Shown: positions 8,201 to 19,816 of the stretch, piece after piece | How the letters are laid out: every line of letters starts with the position of its first letter | Position numbering within the stretch: the first letter of the stretch is position 1 | Assembly (NCBI RefSeq): GCF_038404985.1 | Contig: NZ_JBBKBA010000002.1 | Location: 62,001-126,000, forward strand | Direction: 5' to 3' | Source of the DNA: Ferrovibrio sp. MS7 | GTDB lineage: Bacteria; Pseudomonadota; Alphaproteobacteria; Ferrovibrionales; Ferrovibrionaceae | DNA: 64,000 bases | Made by a program: the position numbers and the translations under genes | The notes under the pieces: generated by a model | The model's input: the letters and a program-made list of their open reading frames with translations, nothing else | What the model was told of the DNA's origin: nothing | The model's database searches: none

Positions 8201-8893
8201 CTAGCCTCTCAGCCAGGGCGGCAGGCGGTTGCGGCGGAATTCGCGGCGGCGTTCGCGCGCTGCCGAGCAGCTTTCGTGATAGCCCGGCTCCAGCCGGCCG
8301 GCGGTGATGCCCCAGGCCGGCAGCTTTTCCAGCAGCGGTTCGCCCTCGGCAGCCCGCAGCGCGATACTGGCGCAGGCAGCAGCATCGCTGTCGGCCGCAT
8401 GGTGGCGCAGATCGAAACCGATATGTGCCGCCACGGTGGAAAGCTTGTGGTTTTCCAGTTCCGGCCAGGCGGCGCGCGCGATCTTCACCGTGCAGAGATA
8501 GGACAGCGCCGGCCAGGCGATGCCATAGGCCGAAAGGCTGTCGCGCAGCACGCCGATATCGAAGCCGGCATTATGTGCCAGCAACAGCGGCGTCGCCTCC
8601 AGATGCGGCAGCAATTCATCCCAGATGGCCGGAAATTCCGGCTCGTCCTCGACATGGCGCGGCTCGATGCCATGGATGGCGATATGGAACCCATTGAACT
8701 GCATGTCGCGCGGCCGCACCAGGCGATGCGCCACATGGCTCACCTGGCCGTCCTTGATCCAGGCCAGGCCAATCGAGCAGATGCCACCGGGCATGGTATT
8801 GGCCGTCTCGAAATCCAGCGCGATGGCAGAGGCGCCGGCGACGTCCGGTAAATCCGGAATGGCAATCTGGCGCAGATGGGTCTCGTCCTGCAT
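8201..8893 (-). CDS. 3'-5' exonuclease, DEDDh (DnaQ/RNase T-like)
   Basis: A 230-residue exonuclease. Exo I is ALDFETAN (Asp and Glu), Exo II is AHNAGFDIGVLRDSL and Exo III is HHAADSDAAA, giving the DEDDh set. The family includes the DNA polymerase III epsilon subunit and RNase T; the substrate cannot be told from sequence. The C-terminal 40 residues are Arg-rich (RERRREFRRNR). The ATG at 8893 lies two bases after the ligA stop and is preferred over an upstream in-frame start that would overlap ligA. It is the last gene of the recN-ligA run, which suggests a DNA repair role. Confidence 0.85.
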   Translation of the reverse strand: MQDETHLRQIAIPDLPDVAGASAIALDFETANTMPGGICSIGLAWIKDGQVSHVAHRLVRPRDMQFNGFHIAIHGIEPRHVEDEPEFPAIWDELLPHLEATPLLLAHNAGFDIGVLRDSLSAYGIAWPALSYLCTVKIARAAWPELENHKLSTVAAHIGFDLRHHAADSDAAACASIALRAAEGEPLLEKLPAWGITAGRLEPGYHESCSAARERRREFRRNRLPPWLRG

Positions 8894-8895
8894 CG

Positions 8896-11210
<2,315 letters not shown>

Positions 11211-12902
11211 TCACGCCTTCTGCAGCAGCAGGTCGTCAGCGGCAGCGCGGGCGGCATCGGTGATGGTGGCGCCGGCCAGCATGCGGGCGATTTCCTCGCG
11301 GCGTTCGTCGCGGCTCAACGGGGTTACTTCGGTGATGGTGGTGCGCGCCTTGGCCGGGCCGGCCTCGCGCTTGGCGATGCGCCAATGTTCGCCACCCTTG
11401 GCCGCCACCTGCGGCGAATGGGTAACAACCAGCACCTGCACCTTGCCGGCCAGCCGCGCCAGACGCTCACCCACAGCCGCCGCCGTGGCACCGCCGACGC
11501 CGCGATCCACTTCGTCGAAAATCAGCGTGCCGGCATCGCCGCGCCCGGCCAGCACCACGCGCAGGGCCAGCATGAAGCGGCTCAATTCGCCGCCCGAAGC
11601 GATCTTGGCCAGCGAACCCGGTGCACTGCCGGGATTGGTGGCGGCCTGGAAGGTGACGCGGTCGGCGCCATCGGAAGTCCATTGCTCGGGCGGCAGCGTA
11701 TCCACCGCCGTCTGGAATTTCGCCGCGCCGAGTTTCAGCGGGCCGAGTTCGGCAGCCACGGCCTTGTCGAGCTTCGCCGCCGCCTTGCGCCGTGCCGTAC
11801 TGAGCGCTTCGGCGCCGGCGCTGAAAGCCGCACGCGCTTCAGCAGCGGCCTTGGCGAGCTTGCCCAGGCTTGCCGCCTGGTTGTCGATCAGCGCCAGTCG
11901 CTCGGCGAATTGTTCCGTGAGACGCGCCAGGTCGCTCACCGGCACGCCATGCTTGCGGGCAGCGGCGCGGAGCGCGAACAGGCGTTCCTCCACCCGTTCC
12001 AGCTTCTGCGGGTCGAGATCCAGCCGCCGCGATGTGGCCTCCAGTTCCTGGGCATAGCGCGCCACGGCATCGAGTGCTGCTTCCGCCGCCTGGGCTGCCG
12101 CCGCCACCTGATCCGGCGCGCGGTCGGCCACGCGTTCCAGCGCCCGCAGGCTGTTGCGCAGCCGCGCCTCGACGCCGCCACCACGTTCGCCACCGAGCAG
12201 AGCCGCCTCGGCCTCCTGCATCGCCACGGCCAGTTTTTCACCGGCCTGCAACAGGCTGCGCTGGCCGGCCAGTTCCTCTTCCTCGCCGGCAACCGGCTTC
12301 AGGTCTTCCAGTTCCGCCACCACATGGCGCAGATAGTCTTCGTCGCGCCGCGCCTGCTCGGCGGCAGCCTCGGCTTCCTTCAACGCCGCCTCGGCATCGC
12401 GGAAGGCGCGGTAGCGGCCTTTCAGCGCCTCGGCATCGCGGCTGAGGCCGGCATAATCATCCAGCAACGCACGATGCACGGCACTATCGATCAAACCCTG
12501 CTCGTCATTCTGGCCATGGATTTCCACCAGCGTATCGCCAAGCCGGCGCAGCAGGCCGACGCTGACCGCCTGGTCGTTGACGAAGGCGCGGCTCTTGCCA
12601 TCCGCCGTCACCACGCGGCGCAGCACAATGCCTTCCTCAGCCACTTCCAGCCCCTGCTCCGCCAACAAGGCAAAAGCCGGATGCTTCTCGGCAACTTCGA
12701 AGGCGGCAGTCACCACGCCCTGCGCGGCACCAGCGCGCACCAGGCCAGCATCGGCGCGGCGGCCCAAAGCCAGGCCGAGCGCATCGAGCAGGATGGATTT
12801 GCCGGCACCGGTCTCGCCGGTGAGCACGCCCAGGCCATTGCCGATCTGCAGCTCCAGCCGCTCGATCAGCACGATGTCGCGGATGCCTAAATGGGTCAGC
12901 AT
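11211..12902 (-). CDS. recN: DNA repair protein RecN
   Basis: A 563-residue SMC-like ATPase that helps recombinational repair of double-strand breaks. The N-terminal Walker A is GETGAGKSILLDALGLALG and the C-terminal Walker B is TLIFDEVDRGVGG, with the ABC signature GGELSRFMLAL between. A long Ala/Glu-rich coiled coil (about 155-370) separates the two ATPase halves. The start is the ATG at 12902 (MLTHLGIRDIVLIERLEL), the conserved RecN N-terminus; a longer in-frame extension overlaps bamD and is rejected. It lies 13 bases after bamD, and ligA follows, the usual alphaproteobacterial order. Confidence 0.96.
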   Translation of the reverse strand: MLTHLGIRDIVLIERLELQIGNGLGVLTGETGAGKSILLDALGLALGRRADAGLVRAGAAQGVVTAAFEVAEKHPAFALLAEQGLEVAEEGIVLRRVVTADGKSRAFVNDQAVSVGLLRRLGDTLVEIHGQNDEQGLIDSAVHRALLDDYAGLSRDAEALKGRYRAFRDAEAALKEAEAAAEQARRDEDYLRHVVAELEDLKPVAGEEEELAGQRSLLQAGEKLAVAMQEAEAALLGGERGGGVEARLRNSLRALERVADRAPDQVAAAAQAAEAALDAVARYAQELEATSRRLDLDPQKLERVEERLFALRAAARKHGVPVSDLARLTEQFAERLALIDNQAASLGKLAKAAAEARAAFSAGAEALSTARRKAAAKLDKAVAAELGPLKLGAAKFQTAVDTLPPEQWTSDGADRVTFQAATNPGSAPGSLAKIASGGELSRFMLALRVVLAGRGDAGTLIFDEVDRGVGGATAAAVGERLARLAGKVQVLVVTHSPQVAAKGGEHWRIAKREAGPAKARTTITEVTPLSRDERREEIARMLAGATITDAARAAADDLLLQKA

Positions 12903-12915
12903 CGGTGCAGCGCGG

Positions 12916-13755
12916 TCAGAACAGCCGGCTGAGCCAGGAACCTTCCTTGGCCTCGGGCCGCACATTCTTGCCGGTAAGCATCGCGTAAGTGTCGACGTAC
13001 CATTCGCTGCCCGGATAGTTGTGGCCAAGCACGGCTGCCGAATTCTGCGCCTCATCGATCACGCCGAGTGCCAGATAGCTCTCGGTGATGCGGTGCAGTG
13101 CCTCCGGCACATGAGTGGTGGTCTGGAATTTCTCCACCACGGTCTTGAAGCGGTTGATTGCGGCAATGTGCTGGCCCTGGCGCTGGTAGTAGCGGCCGAT
13201 GGTCATTTCCTTGCCGGCAAGATGGTCGCGCGTCAGATCGATCTTGAGCCGCGCGTCGCGGGCATATTCCGAGGTCGGGAAACGCTGCACCACATCGTTC
13301 AGCGCATCCAGCGCCTTCTGCGTCGTGCCCTGGTCGCGCGCCACGTCGGCGATCTGCTCGTAATAGCTGATCGCTTTCAGATAATAGGCGTAGGCGCTGT
13401 CCTTGTGGCCGGGATGCAGCTGCAGGAAACGATCAGCGGCGGCAATCGCATCATCGTAGGAATTGCGCTGATACCAGGAATAGGCCGCCATGATCTGCGC
13501 CTTAGTGGCCCAGGTCGAATACGGATGCTGGCGCTCGACTTCATCGAATGTCTTCGCCGCTCCTTCCCAGCTTCCCTGGTTCGCAAGGTCGACGGCGCGG
13601 TTATAGAGCTTGTCTACCGGCTCTTCGACATAGGGCTTTTCCTCGGCCGCGCAGGCAGCCAGGACCAGCAGCAGGAAGCCGGCGGCAAGCATCCGGCAGA
13701 GGCCGCGCAACGGCGCCGGACTCGCCGGAATCGAAGAGGTCACGATGCTCGACAT
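12916..13755 (-). CDS. bamD: outer membrane assembly lipoprotein BamD
   Basis: A 279-residue lipoprotein of the BAM complex that inserts beta-barrel proteins in the outer membrane. The signal peptide ends in the lipobox LAAC, with Cys35 as the lipidated residue. The mature part shows TPR-like helices (KLYNRAVDLANQGSWEGAAK, QHPYSTWATKAQIMAAYSWY, LALGVIDEAQNSAAVLGHNY). The n-region is long if the ATG at 13755 is used; a second ATG at 13692 would give a compact signal sequence, so the start is uncertain. The bamD-recN-ligA block follows lpxC as in Caulobacter, except for the inserted regulator. Confidence 0.92.
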   Translation of the reverse strand: MSSIVTSSIPASPAPLRGLCRMLAAGFLLLVLAACAAEEKPYVEEPVDKLYNRAVDLANQGSWEGAAKTFDEVERQHPYSTWATKAQIMAAYSWYQRNSYDDAIAAADRFLQLHPGHKDSAYAYYLKAISYYEQIADVARDQGTTQKALDALNDVVQRFPTSEYARDARLKIDLTRDHLAGKEMTIGRYYQRQGQHIAAINRFKTVVEKFQTTTHVPEALHRITESYLALGVIDEAQNSAAVLGHNYPGSEWYVDTYAMLTGKNVRPEAKEGSWLSRLF

Positions 13756-14160
13756 GCCACCATCTGTCTCATGGCTGAGGGGGCAAAATCAAGCCTGCCT
13801 CCCCGCCTAAAGACTCCAATGGGGTAAGGTAAGAAGATACCGCAATTGTGTCCAAGCTGGACAAAAACATCCCAGGATTATCCTTTCGAACTACTTACAG
13901 CTTAGTTCCAATCCGACAGAATCTCTTTTGAGACACCACCAAAGGCTGTATCCTCTATACTTCTGAACGATTTTCCGTCGTGTAGAACTGGCCTACAACA
14001 TGAATCGTGTTCCGGTTGGTATCCTCCTTGTTTTGGACGCATACCGCGGAACGGCCGGCCAAACCCTCCTGGGCTACCGGGATCGCCAAGGCAGCGGGGA
14101 GAACGTTACCCCACCCAGCCGGCTTGGCTCGGACAAATTGAATATCGAGAGGACATATCC
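13756..14160. other. 405-bp divergent intergenic region with an inverted repeat
   Basis: This region between bamD and the XRE regulator is lower in GC than its neighbours and has no supported gene; a short ORF at 14000 lacks a Shine-Dalgarno site and any recognisable product. It should hold the bamD and XRE promoters. TATACT at 13956-13961 is a fair -10 box, though no good -35 sits at the usual spacing. The inverted repeat TGTAG-N7-CTACA at 13981-13997 is a possible operator. GAGAGG precedes the XRE start. Confidence 0.4.
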
Positions 14161-14568
14161 ATGGGAAAGATTGCCACGCGGGTTGATGAATATGTTGGTG
14201 AGCGCATCCGCGCCCGCCGCACCGAACTGGGCCTGACCCAGGAAGAACTGGCCAACGCCCTGAAGATTTCCTACCAGCAGGTGCAGAAGTACGAGACCGG
14301 CGCCAACCGCGTCAGCGCGGGCCGGTTGTTTGAAGTCGCCCAGCGCCTTCAGGTCGAGATGGCCTACTTCTTCGAAGGCCTGGAGCAGAAGCTGGACAGC
14401 CGTCCGATGGAACATGGCGGCAAGAACCGCTCCACCATCGAGCTGGTGCGCAATTTCGCCGAGATCGAGGACAACACCATCCGCTCCGCGGTGGCCGGCC
14501 TGATCAAGAGCATTGCCCAGCGCAACAAGGATGGCACCGACCCGGTGACCCTTGGCGGTGACGACTAA
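14161..14568 (+). CDS. XRE-family helix-turn-helix transcriptional regulator
   Basis: A 135-residue DNA-binding protein. The Cro/C1 helix-turn-helix spans about 13-67, with GLTQEELANALKISYQQVQK as the two core helices followed by YETGANRVSAGRL. The remaining half (about 75-125) is a short helical tail, probably for dimerisation. GAGAGG lies about eight bases before the ATG. It is the only plus-strand gene inside the otherwise minus-strand dcw/lpxC/bamD/recN block and has its own strong terminator. Small XRE proteins of this type are common in alphaproteobacteria, and the targets are unknown. Position suggests, but does not show, a role in envelope or division control. Confidence 0.88.
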   Translation: MGKIATRVDEYVGERIRARRTELGLTQEELANALKISYQQVQKYETGANRVSAGRLFEVAQRLQVEMAYFFEGLEQKLDSRPMEHGGKNRSTIELVRNFAEIEDNTIRSAVAGLIKSIAQRNKDGTDPVTLGGDD

Positions 14569-14589
14569 GCCGCAAGGCTAGAGCCAATG

Positions 14590-14621
14590 AAAAAGCCGCC
14601 GGGCGACCGGCGGCTTTTTTT
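14590..14621. terminator. bidirectional intrinsic terminator between XRE gene and lpxC
   Basis: Perfect 8-bp stem GCCGCCGG (14595-14602), GCGA loop, CCGGCGGC (14607-14614), followed by seven T on the plus strand and preceded by five A, which read as a U-tract on the minus strand. It can therefore end both the XRE gene (stop 14568) and the dcw-lpxC transcript (lpxC stop 14656). It implies that bamD needs its own promoter. Confidence 0.92.
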
Positions 14622-14655
14622 GTACCCGCGAGGGCCAGGAACTAGAAAGAGCGAA

Positions 14656-15621
14656 TTAGAAGGAGGCTTCGGCAGCCGCGCGGATGCGCGAGCCGAGTTC
14701 GGCCGAACGCACCAGTTCAGCGACGCGCGGCTGGGCCTCGCGGCTCTTCGGATAGGTGGTCCAGGCAAACGCGCTCTTGTCGGCGAACAGCGCATGCAGC
14801 AGGCGGTTGTTCAGCGCATGGCCGCTGCGGCAGCCCTCGTAACGACCGAGGATCGGGCCACCGGCGAGGTAGAGGTCGCCCAGCGCGTCGAGCGCCTTGT
14901 GGCGCACGAATTCATCGTCGTAGCGCAGGCCATCGTCATTCAGGATGCGGTCGGCGCCCAGCACCACCGCGTTTTCCAACGAACCGCCGCGGGCCAGGCC
15001 CATGGCACGGAGCTGCTCCACTTCCTGCACGAAGCCGAAAGTGCGGGCACGCGCCAGATCGGCCTTGAAGCGGCCCGGCGCGAGATAGAATTCCGCCGCC
15101 TGGCGGCCAATCATCGGATTCGAGAAATCGATCTCAAAGGCGATGGAGAAATCATCATCGGGGAGCAGCGCGGCCGAGGCCAGGCCATCGCGCACTTCCA
15201 CCGGCTTCAGCACCTTGAGATAGCGGCGCGGCGCCACCTGGTCGATCAGGTCGGCGCATTCGATCAGGAACACGAAGGGGGCCGAGGAACCATCCATCAC
15301 CGGCACTTCCGGACCATCGATCTCGACCACCACATTGTCGACACCGAGGCCGGCGAACGCGGCCATCAGATGCTCGACGGTGCCGACCGAGACGCCTTCG
15401 CCGGCGCCGATGGTGGAGCAGAGACGCAGATCGGTAACCTGATCGTAGCGGGCGCGGACCAGAGGCTGGCCCGGCAGATCGACGCGGCGGAACACCACGC
15501 CGGTATCCGGCGCCGCCGGACCGAGGGTCATCGTGACCTTGGCGCCGCTATGCAGGCCAATGCCGGAGCACTTGATGCGATTCTTGAGGGTCTTCTGCGC
15601 CGTCTTGCCGGAAGTGAGCAC
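14656..15621 (-). CDS. lpxC: UDP-3-O-acyl-N-acetylglucosamine deacetylase
   Basis: A 321-residue zinc amidase, the committed step of lipid A synthesis. Conserved motifs: SGIGLHSG near the N-terminus, VEHLMAAFAGLGVDN (first zinc His), a HKALDALGDLYLAG stretch with the other His and Asp ligands, and the SGHALNNRLL loop with the catalytic histidine. Length is typical (about 305-320). It follows ftsZ by 165 bp on the same strand, as in many proteobacteria, and ends at a bidirectional terminator. Confidence 0.97.
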   Translation of the reverse strand: MLTSGKTAQKTLKNRIKCSGIGLHSGAKVTMTLGPAAPDTGVVFRRVDLPGQPLVRARYDQVTDLRLCSTIGAGEGVSVGTVEHLMAAFAGLGVDNVVVEIDGPEVPVMDGSSAPFVFLIECADLIDQVAPRRYLKVLKPVEVRDGLASAALLPDDDFSIAFEIDFSNPMIGRQAAEFYLAPGRFKADLARARTFGFVQEVEQLRAMGLARGGSLENAVVLGADRILNDDGLRYDDEFVRHKALDALGDLYLAGGPILGRYEGCRSGHALNNRLLHALFADKSAFAWTTYPKSREAQPRVAELVRSAELGSRIRAAAEASF

Positions 15622-15786
15622 TTAGGAAATCTCCCCTGCGAATCGGCACACACGCGCGCCGCTCGAAACAGTACGGGGATGGTTGTAGCAACCACCCCCG
15701 TCCAGTAACAAATCACTCTTCGTAACCAAATGTTTCGTCATTTACGACCTATAAACCTTTGGAAACGCTAAGCGATTCAGGCTTCC

Positions 15787-17517
15787 TCAGTTCGCCTGAC
15801 GACGCAGGAAAGCGGGGATGTCGAGCAGGTCTTCCTGCACCCGGCCGGCGGTCTGGCCAAGGCCGTGGGCTGGAGCCGGCTGGGCGGTGCGCTCAACCGC
15901 CGGCTGCGGCGGCAGCTCGGCCACCGGCTGGGCGGCAGCAACCTGCGGTGCCGGAGCAGCGGCAGCGGCACGCGGTGCGGTCTGGCGCATCACCGGCACG
16001 GTGAACTGCGGCTCGGCCTGCGGACGGGCCGGAGCCGGCGCCGGCTCGGCCGGGGCGGCAGCGCGGCCGAACATGCGACCAAAGATGCCCGCAGCCTTGC
16101 GCGGCTCAGCACGAACCACTTCGGCATCGTTGAACAGGCCCTGCTGCGGCGCGGCAGCGACCGGCGCGGCGGCAACCGGCGCGGCTTCCATCACCGGCGT
16201 GGCGAGCGGACGCGGCGCGTCAGCAGCAACCGGAGCCGTCATGGGGGGCGCAGCCACCGGGGCCGGAGCGGCAACCGGAGCCGGCATGGCAGCCTGAACC
16301 TCGGCGACAACCGTGGTCAGATCCAGGGCCGGGGCGGCATTCACCGCTTCCATTGCGGCAGGAACCGGGGCAGCGGCAATCGGAGCAGCGGCAGCCGGGG
16401 CTTCAACCACCGGCATTGCCAGCGGGGCGGCAGCAGCCGCGGCAGCAGCAGCCGGTGCACGGGCCGGCATGGTGGCAGCCGGCACGACCGGGCGCGGCTG
16501 CGGCACCGGCGGCGTCACCAGGCGCAGCTTCGGTTCCGGATTCACCTGAGCGGCAGCATCGATGCCGGTGGCAACCACCGAAACGCGCATGCGGCCCTGC
16601 ATATTCGGATCCAGGGTCGAGCCGACGATGATGTTGGCTTCCGGATCGACCTCTTCACGGATGCGGTTCGCGGCTTCATCCACCTCGAACAGCGTCAGGT
16701 CCGGGCCGCCGGTGATATTGATGAGCACGCCACGCGCGCCCTTCATCGAGATATCGTCCAGCAGCGGGTTGGCGATGGCGCGCTCGGCGGCTTCGATGGC
16801 ACGATGCTCGGCATCGGCCTCGCCGGTGCCCATCATCGCCTTGCCCATCTCGCTCATCACCGCGCGCACGTCGGCGAAATCCAGGTTGATCAGGCCCGGC
16901 ATCACCATCAGGTCGGTGATCCCGCGCACGCCGGACTGCAGCACGTTGTCCGCCATCTTGAAGGCATCCGCGAAGGTGGTCTTCTCGTTGGCGATGCGGA
17001 ACAGATTCTGGTTCGGGATGATGATCAGCGTATCGACATACTGCTGCAATTCCCGGATGCCGGCTTCGGCCAGCTTCATGCGCTGGCTGCCCTCGAAGGA
17101 AAACGGCTTGGTCACCACACCGACGGTGAGGATGCCCATTTCCTTGGCGGCGCGGGCGATCACCGGGGCGGCGCCGGTGCCGGTACCGCCGCCCATGCCG
17201 GCGGCGACGAAGGCCATATGGCAGCCCTGCAGGTGCTCGGCGATCAGTTCCATCGATTCTTCAGCCGCGCCACGGCCCACATCGGGCTTGGCGCCGCAGC
17301 CGAGGCCCTGGGTCAGCGCCGTGCCGAGCTGGATGCGCCGCTCGGTGAGCGACATGTTCAGCGCCTGGGCATCGGTGTTGGCGGCAACGAACTCGACGCC
17401 CTCGAGCTGGGAGGCGATCATGTTGTTGACCGCATTGCCACCGGCGCCGCCGACACCGAAGACAACGATGCGGGGCTTCAGTTCCCGCGTGGCCGGCATT
17501 GAGAGATTGATACCCAT
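15787..17517 (-). CDS. ftsZ: cell division protein FtsZ with very long linker
   Basis: A 576-residue tubulin homologue that forms the Z ring. The GTPase domain covers about 15-330, with [13 protein letters not shown], the tubulin signature GGGTGTG at 109-115 and the NLDFADVR T7 loop. A roughly 230-residue Ala/Pro/Val-rich disordered linker follows, then the conserved C-terminal peptide [11 protein letters not shown] that binds FtsA and other partners. E. coli FtsZ is 383 residues and Caulobacter's 508; long linkers are an alphaproteobacterial trait and this one is at the long end. The ATG at 17517 has GGAGG eight bases upstream; an 18-residue extension is rejected. Confidence 0.97.
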   Translation of the reverse strand: MGINLSMPATRELKPRIVVFGVGGAGGNAVNNMIASQLEGVEFVAANTDAQALNMSLTERRIQLGTALTQGLGCGAKPDVGRGAAEESMELIAEHLQGCHMAFVAAGMGGGTGTGAAPVIARAAKEMGILTVGVVTKPFSFEGSQRMKLAEAGIRELQQYVDTLIIIPNQNLFRIANEKTTFADAFKMADNVLQSGVRGITDLMVMPGLINLDFADVRAVMSEMGKAMMGTGEADAEHRAIEAAERAIANPLLDDISMKGARGVLINITGGPDLTLFEVDEAANRIREEVDPEANIIVGSTLDPNMQGRMRVSVVATGIDAAAQVNPEPKLRLVTPPVPQPRPVVPAATMPARAPAAAAAAAAAPLAMPVVEAPAAAAPIAAAPVPAAMEAVNAAPALDLTTVVAEVQAAMPAPVAAPAPVAAPPMTAPVAADAPRPLATPVMEAAPVAAAPVAAAPQQGLFNDAEVVRAEPRKAAGIFGRMFGRAAAPAEPAPAPARPQAEPQFTVPVMRQTAPRAAAAAPAPQVAAAQPVAELPPQPAVERTAQPAPAHGLGQTAGRVQEDLLDIPAFLRRQAN

Positions 17518-17630
17518 CACTAATCCTCCAGGGTTAGAAGTTGGATTGACCGAGAAACCGCTTGCTTGCAAGCGGCGTTTGCGATCGCGCGTGGATGCTG
17601 GTTTTTTTGAAGGTCATCATTTCCACGCCA

Positions 17631-18872
17631 CTAGAAATTCGCCCGCAGCCAGCGGCCGATTCGTGCGATGGCACCGGTGGTTTCGACCTCCGGTTCCTCC
17701 AGACGAATGACGCGCTGCGCCTGTTCCTGCAGGGCATAGGTGAGCAAACCGGCGCAGGCCGAGAAGGCCGGGCCGCCTGTTGCCTCGGCCAATCCGCCAA
17801 CGCGGATCGGGCGGCCGAGGCGAACCTGCTTGTCAAGCGTGCGGGCCGCCAGCTCGCGCACGCCTTGAAGTTGACTGGCACCGCCGGTGAGCACGACACG
17901 GCGCCCGGCGAGCTTTTCGAATCCGGAAGCGACGAGTCGCTCACGCACCTGCTCCAGAGTCTCCTCGACTCGCGGCTTGATGATGCCGGTGAGAATCGAA
18001 CGCGGCACCGGATTCTGGGCATGCTCCTCGGTCTCGCCAACCTGGGGCACGTCGATCATCTCATTCTCGTCGGCCTGGCTCGGCAGCACGGTGCCGTAGA
18101 GGGTCTTAAGCCGCTCGGCATGGGCCAGCGGGGTGGAAAGGCCACGGGCGATGTCGTTGGTGACATGGGCGCCGCCCAGCGGGACAACGTCGGCATGCAC
18201 CAACTGGCCGTCGTAGAACACCGCGAGGCTGGTGGTGCCGCCGCCCATGTCGATCAGGGTGACGCCGAGGTCCATCTCGTCTTCCACCAGGCAGGCGAGG
18301 CCCGAGGCGAAGGGGGCGATGACGCGGCCCGAAAGCCGCAGATGGCCGCGCGCGACGCAGGTGGCCAGATTGCGCAGCGGGCCCGAGGCGGCGGTGATCA
18401 CATGCATGTTGACGCCGAGGCGCTCGGCGGCCATGCCGCGCGGCTCCTTGATGCCGCGCGAGCCGTCGATGGTGTAGCCGACCGGAATCGAATGCAGGAT
18501 TTCGCGGTCGCCGGGCTGGTCCATGCGGCGGCCCTGCTCCAGCACGCGGGCGACATCGGCGTCGCTCACTTCATGGCCATCGATGGCCATTTCCACGCCC
18601 ATGGTATGGCTCTGCGGGTTGCCGGCCGAGATGCTGACAAAGACATCGCGGATGGTCTCGCCGCACATCCGCTCGGCGGTCTCGACCGCGGCGCGGATCG
18701 AGCCTTCCGCCGCCTCCATGTCGATGACATTGCCGGAGCGCAGGCCGCGCGAAAGCTGGTGGCCGATGCCGATGACGCGGAGCGTGCCGCCATCGGCCCG
18801 GGCGATGAAACAGCAGACCTTGGACGAGCCCACATCCAGGCCGGCGATCAATCCATTACGCGATACCGCCAT
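17631..18872 (-). CDS. ftsA: cell division protein FtsA
   Basis: A 413-residue actin-like ATPase that tethers FtsZ to the membrane. The N-terminus has GLDVGSSKVCCFIA (phosphate 1), the middle has LIDMGGGTTSLAVF (phosphate 2) and VVLTGGASQLQGV (adenosine motif). The last residues, GRWLRANF, form the short amphipathic membrane-targeting helix. Length is standard. It lies 14 bases after ftsQ and about 110 bases before ftsZ. Confidence 0.96.
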   Translation of the reverse strand: MAVSRNGLIAGLDVGSSKVCCFIARADGGTLRVIGIGHQLSRGLRSGNVIDMEAAEGSIRAAVETAERMCGETIRDVFVSISAGNPQSHTMGVEMAIDGHEVSDADVARVLEQGRRMDQPGDREILHSIPVGYTIDGSRGIKEPRGMAAERLGVNMHVITAASGPLRNLATCVARGHLRLSGRVIAPFASGLACLVEDEMDLGVTLIDMGGGTTSLAVFYDGQLVHADVVPLGGAHVTNDIARGLSTPLAHAERLKTLYGTVLPSQADENEMIDVPQVGETEEHAQNPVPRSILTGIIKPRVEETLEQVRERLVASGFEKLAGRRVVLTGGASQLQGVRELAARTLDKQVRLGRPIRVGGLAEATGGPAFSACAGLLTYALQEQAQRVIRLEEPEVETTGAIARIGRWLRANF

Positions 18873-18886
18873 GTGCCTTCCCCTTC

Positions 18887-19816
18887 TTATGTCCGTTTCG
18901 CCGCCGGCTTCTTGGCCGGCGCGTTATTCGTGGTCGGCGGCACTGCTTCCGGCATCAGCTTGACGATGAGCCGGTCGTTGAGGCGCAGGTCCACGCTTTC
19001 CAAATCGCGCCGCAGCAGGCCGTGGCGCTGTTCCAGTTCGATCAGGCGGCGCCAGGCCAGTTCCGGAGTCTCCTCCGGCAGCTTGGCGATCACGCCATTG
19101 TCGAATTCGATATCCCAGCGGCGCTCGCGCACGCGGATGGCATTCACCACCCGGCGGCCCAGTACCGGCTCGGATTCCAGCATCGCGATCAGGGCGGCGG
19201 CCTGGTCCGAGGCGCCGGGGCCGACCAGGCGCAGCAGATGCGCGAATTCGATGCGGTCATCGTCATCCAGCACGCGGCCGTCGCGGTCGATCAGGCGCAC
19301 CTGATGATCGATCTGCCAGCGCGCGAAAGGCTCGCGCTCCAGGATTTCGATATGCAGCGTATCGGGAAGCTGGCGCCACACGGCGGCGCTCTTCACCCAG
19401 CCCAGGCCCTCGACGCGCTTGCGCACGGCATCGAGGTCGACGGCCAGGATCGGATCGCCACGCTCGATCTCAACGGCAGCCAGCAGCGCATCCGGCGGCG
19501 TATGCTCACGACCCGTCACGCTGATATCGCCGACCCGCAGATCCACCAGCGCACCGGCCTCGCCGATGGCAAGCTGCACCTCGTTGCGGATCCGCTCCGG
19601 CCAGTCGGTGCGGAACCAGGTATAAGCACCACCACCGCCGAGCCCCAGCAGCAGGCCGAGCGCCAGCGTCCAGCGCACCCGGCGCCACAGCACGCTTTTC
19701 GGCTTCTTGCGCGCTGGCGGCAGCGGCCGGCAATAGCCCTTCGGGCGCTGCGGCGGCGGTACCGGCGCGCAGGGCGCGCAAGGACGGTCATCGGCCAGAA
19801 CGACTAGCGATCGCAT
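18887..19816 (-). CDS. ftsQ: cell division protein FtsQ
   Basis: A 309-residue bitopic inner-membrane protein of the divisome. A Pro- and Arg-rich cytoplasmic tail (1-46) precedes one transmembrane helix (WTLALGLLLGLGGGGAYTWF, about 49-68). The periplasmic part has a POTRA domain (VGDISVTGREHTPPDALLAA and onward) and a beta domain with GRVLDDDDRIEFAHLLRLVG. It ends in a Lys/Ala-rich tail (AKKPAAKRT). The ATG overlaps the ddl stop by 13 bases and has GGAGG eight bases upstream within ddl. Confidence 0.94.
   Translation of the reverse strand: MRSLVVLADDRPCAPCAPVPPPQRPKGYCRPLPPARKKPKSVLWRRVRWTLALGLLLGLGGGGAYTWFRTDWPERIRNEVQLAIGEAGALVDLRVGDISVTGREHTPPDALLAAVEIERGDPILAVDLDAVRKRVEGLGWVKSAAVWRQLPDTLHIEILEREPFARWQIDHQVRLIDRDGRVLDDDDRIEFAHLLRLVGPGASDQAAALIAMLESEPVLGRRVVNAIRVRERRWDIEFDNGVIAKLPEETPELAWRRLIELEQRHGLLRRDLESVDLRLNDRLIVKLMPEAVPPTTNNAPAKKPAAKRT

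Noticed and set aside
14000-14236. 78-residue plus-strand ORF before the XRE gene
   Set aside because: No Shine-Dalgarno, overlaps the XRE start in another frame, no recognisable domain.
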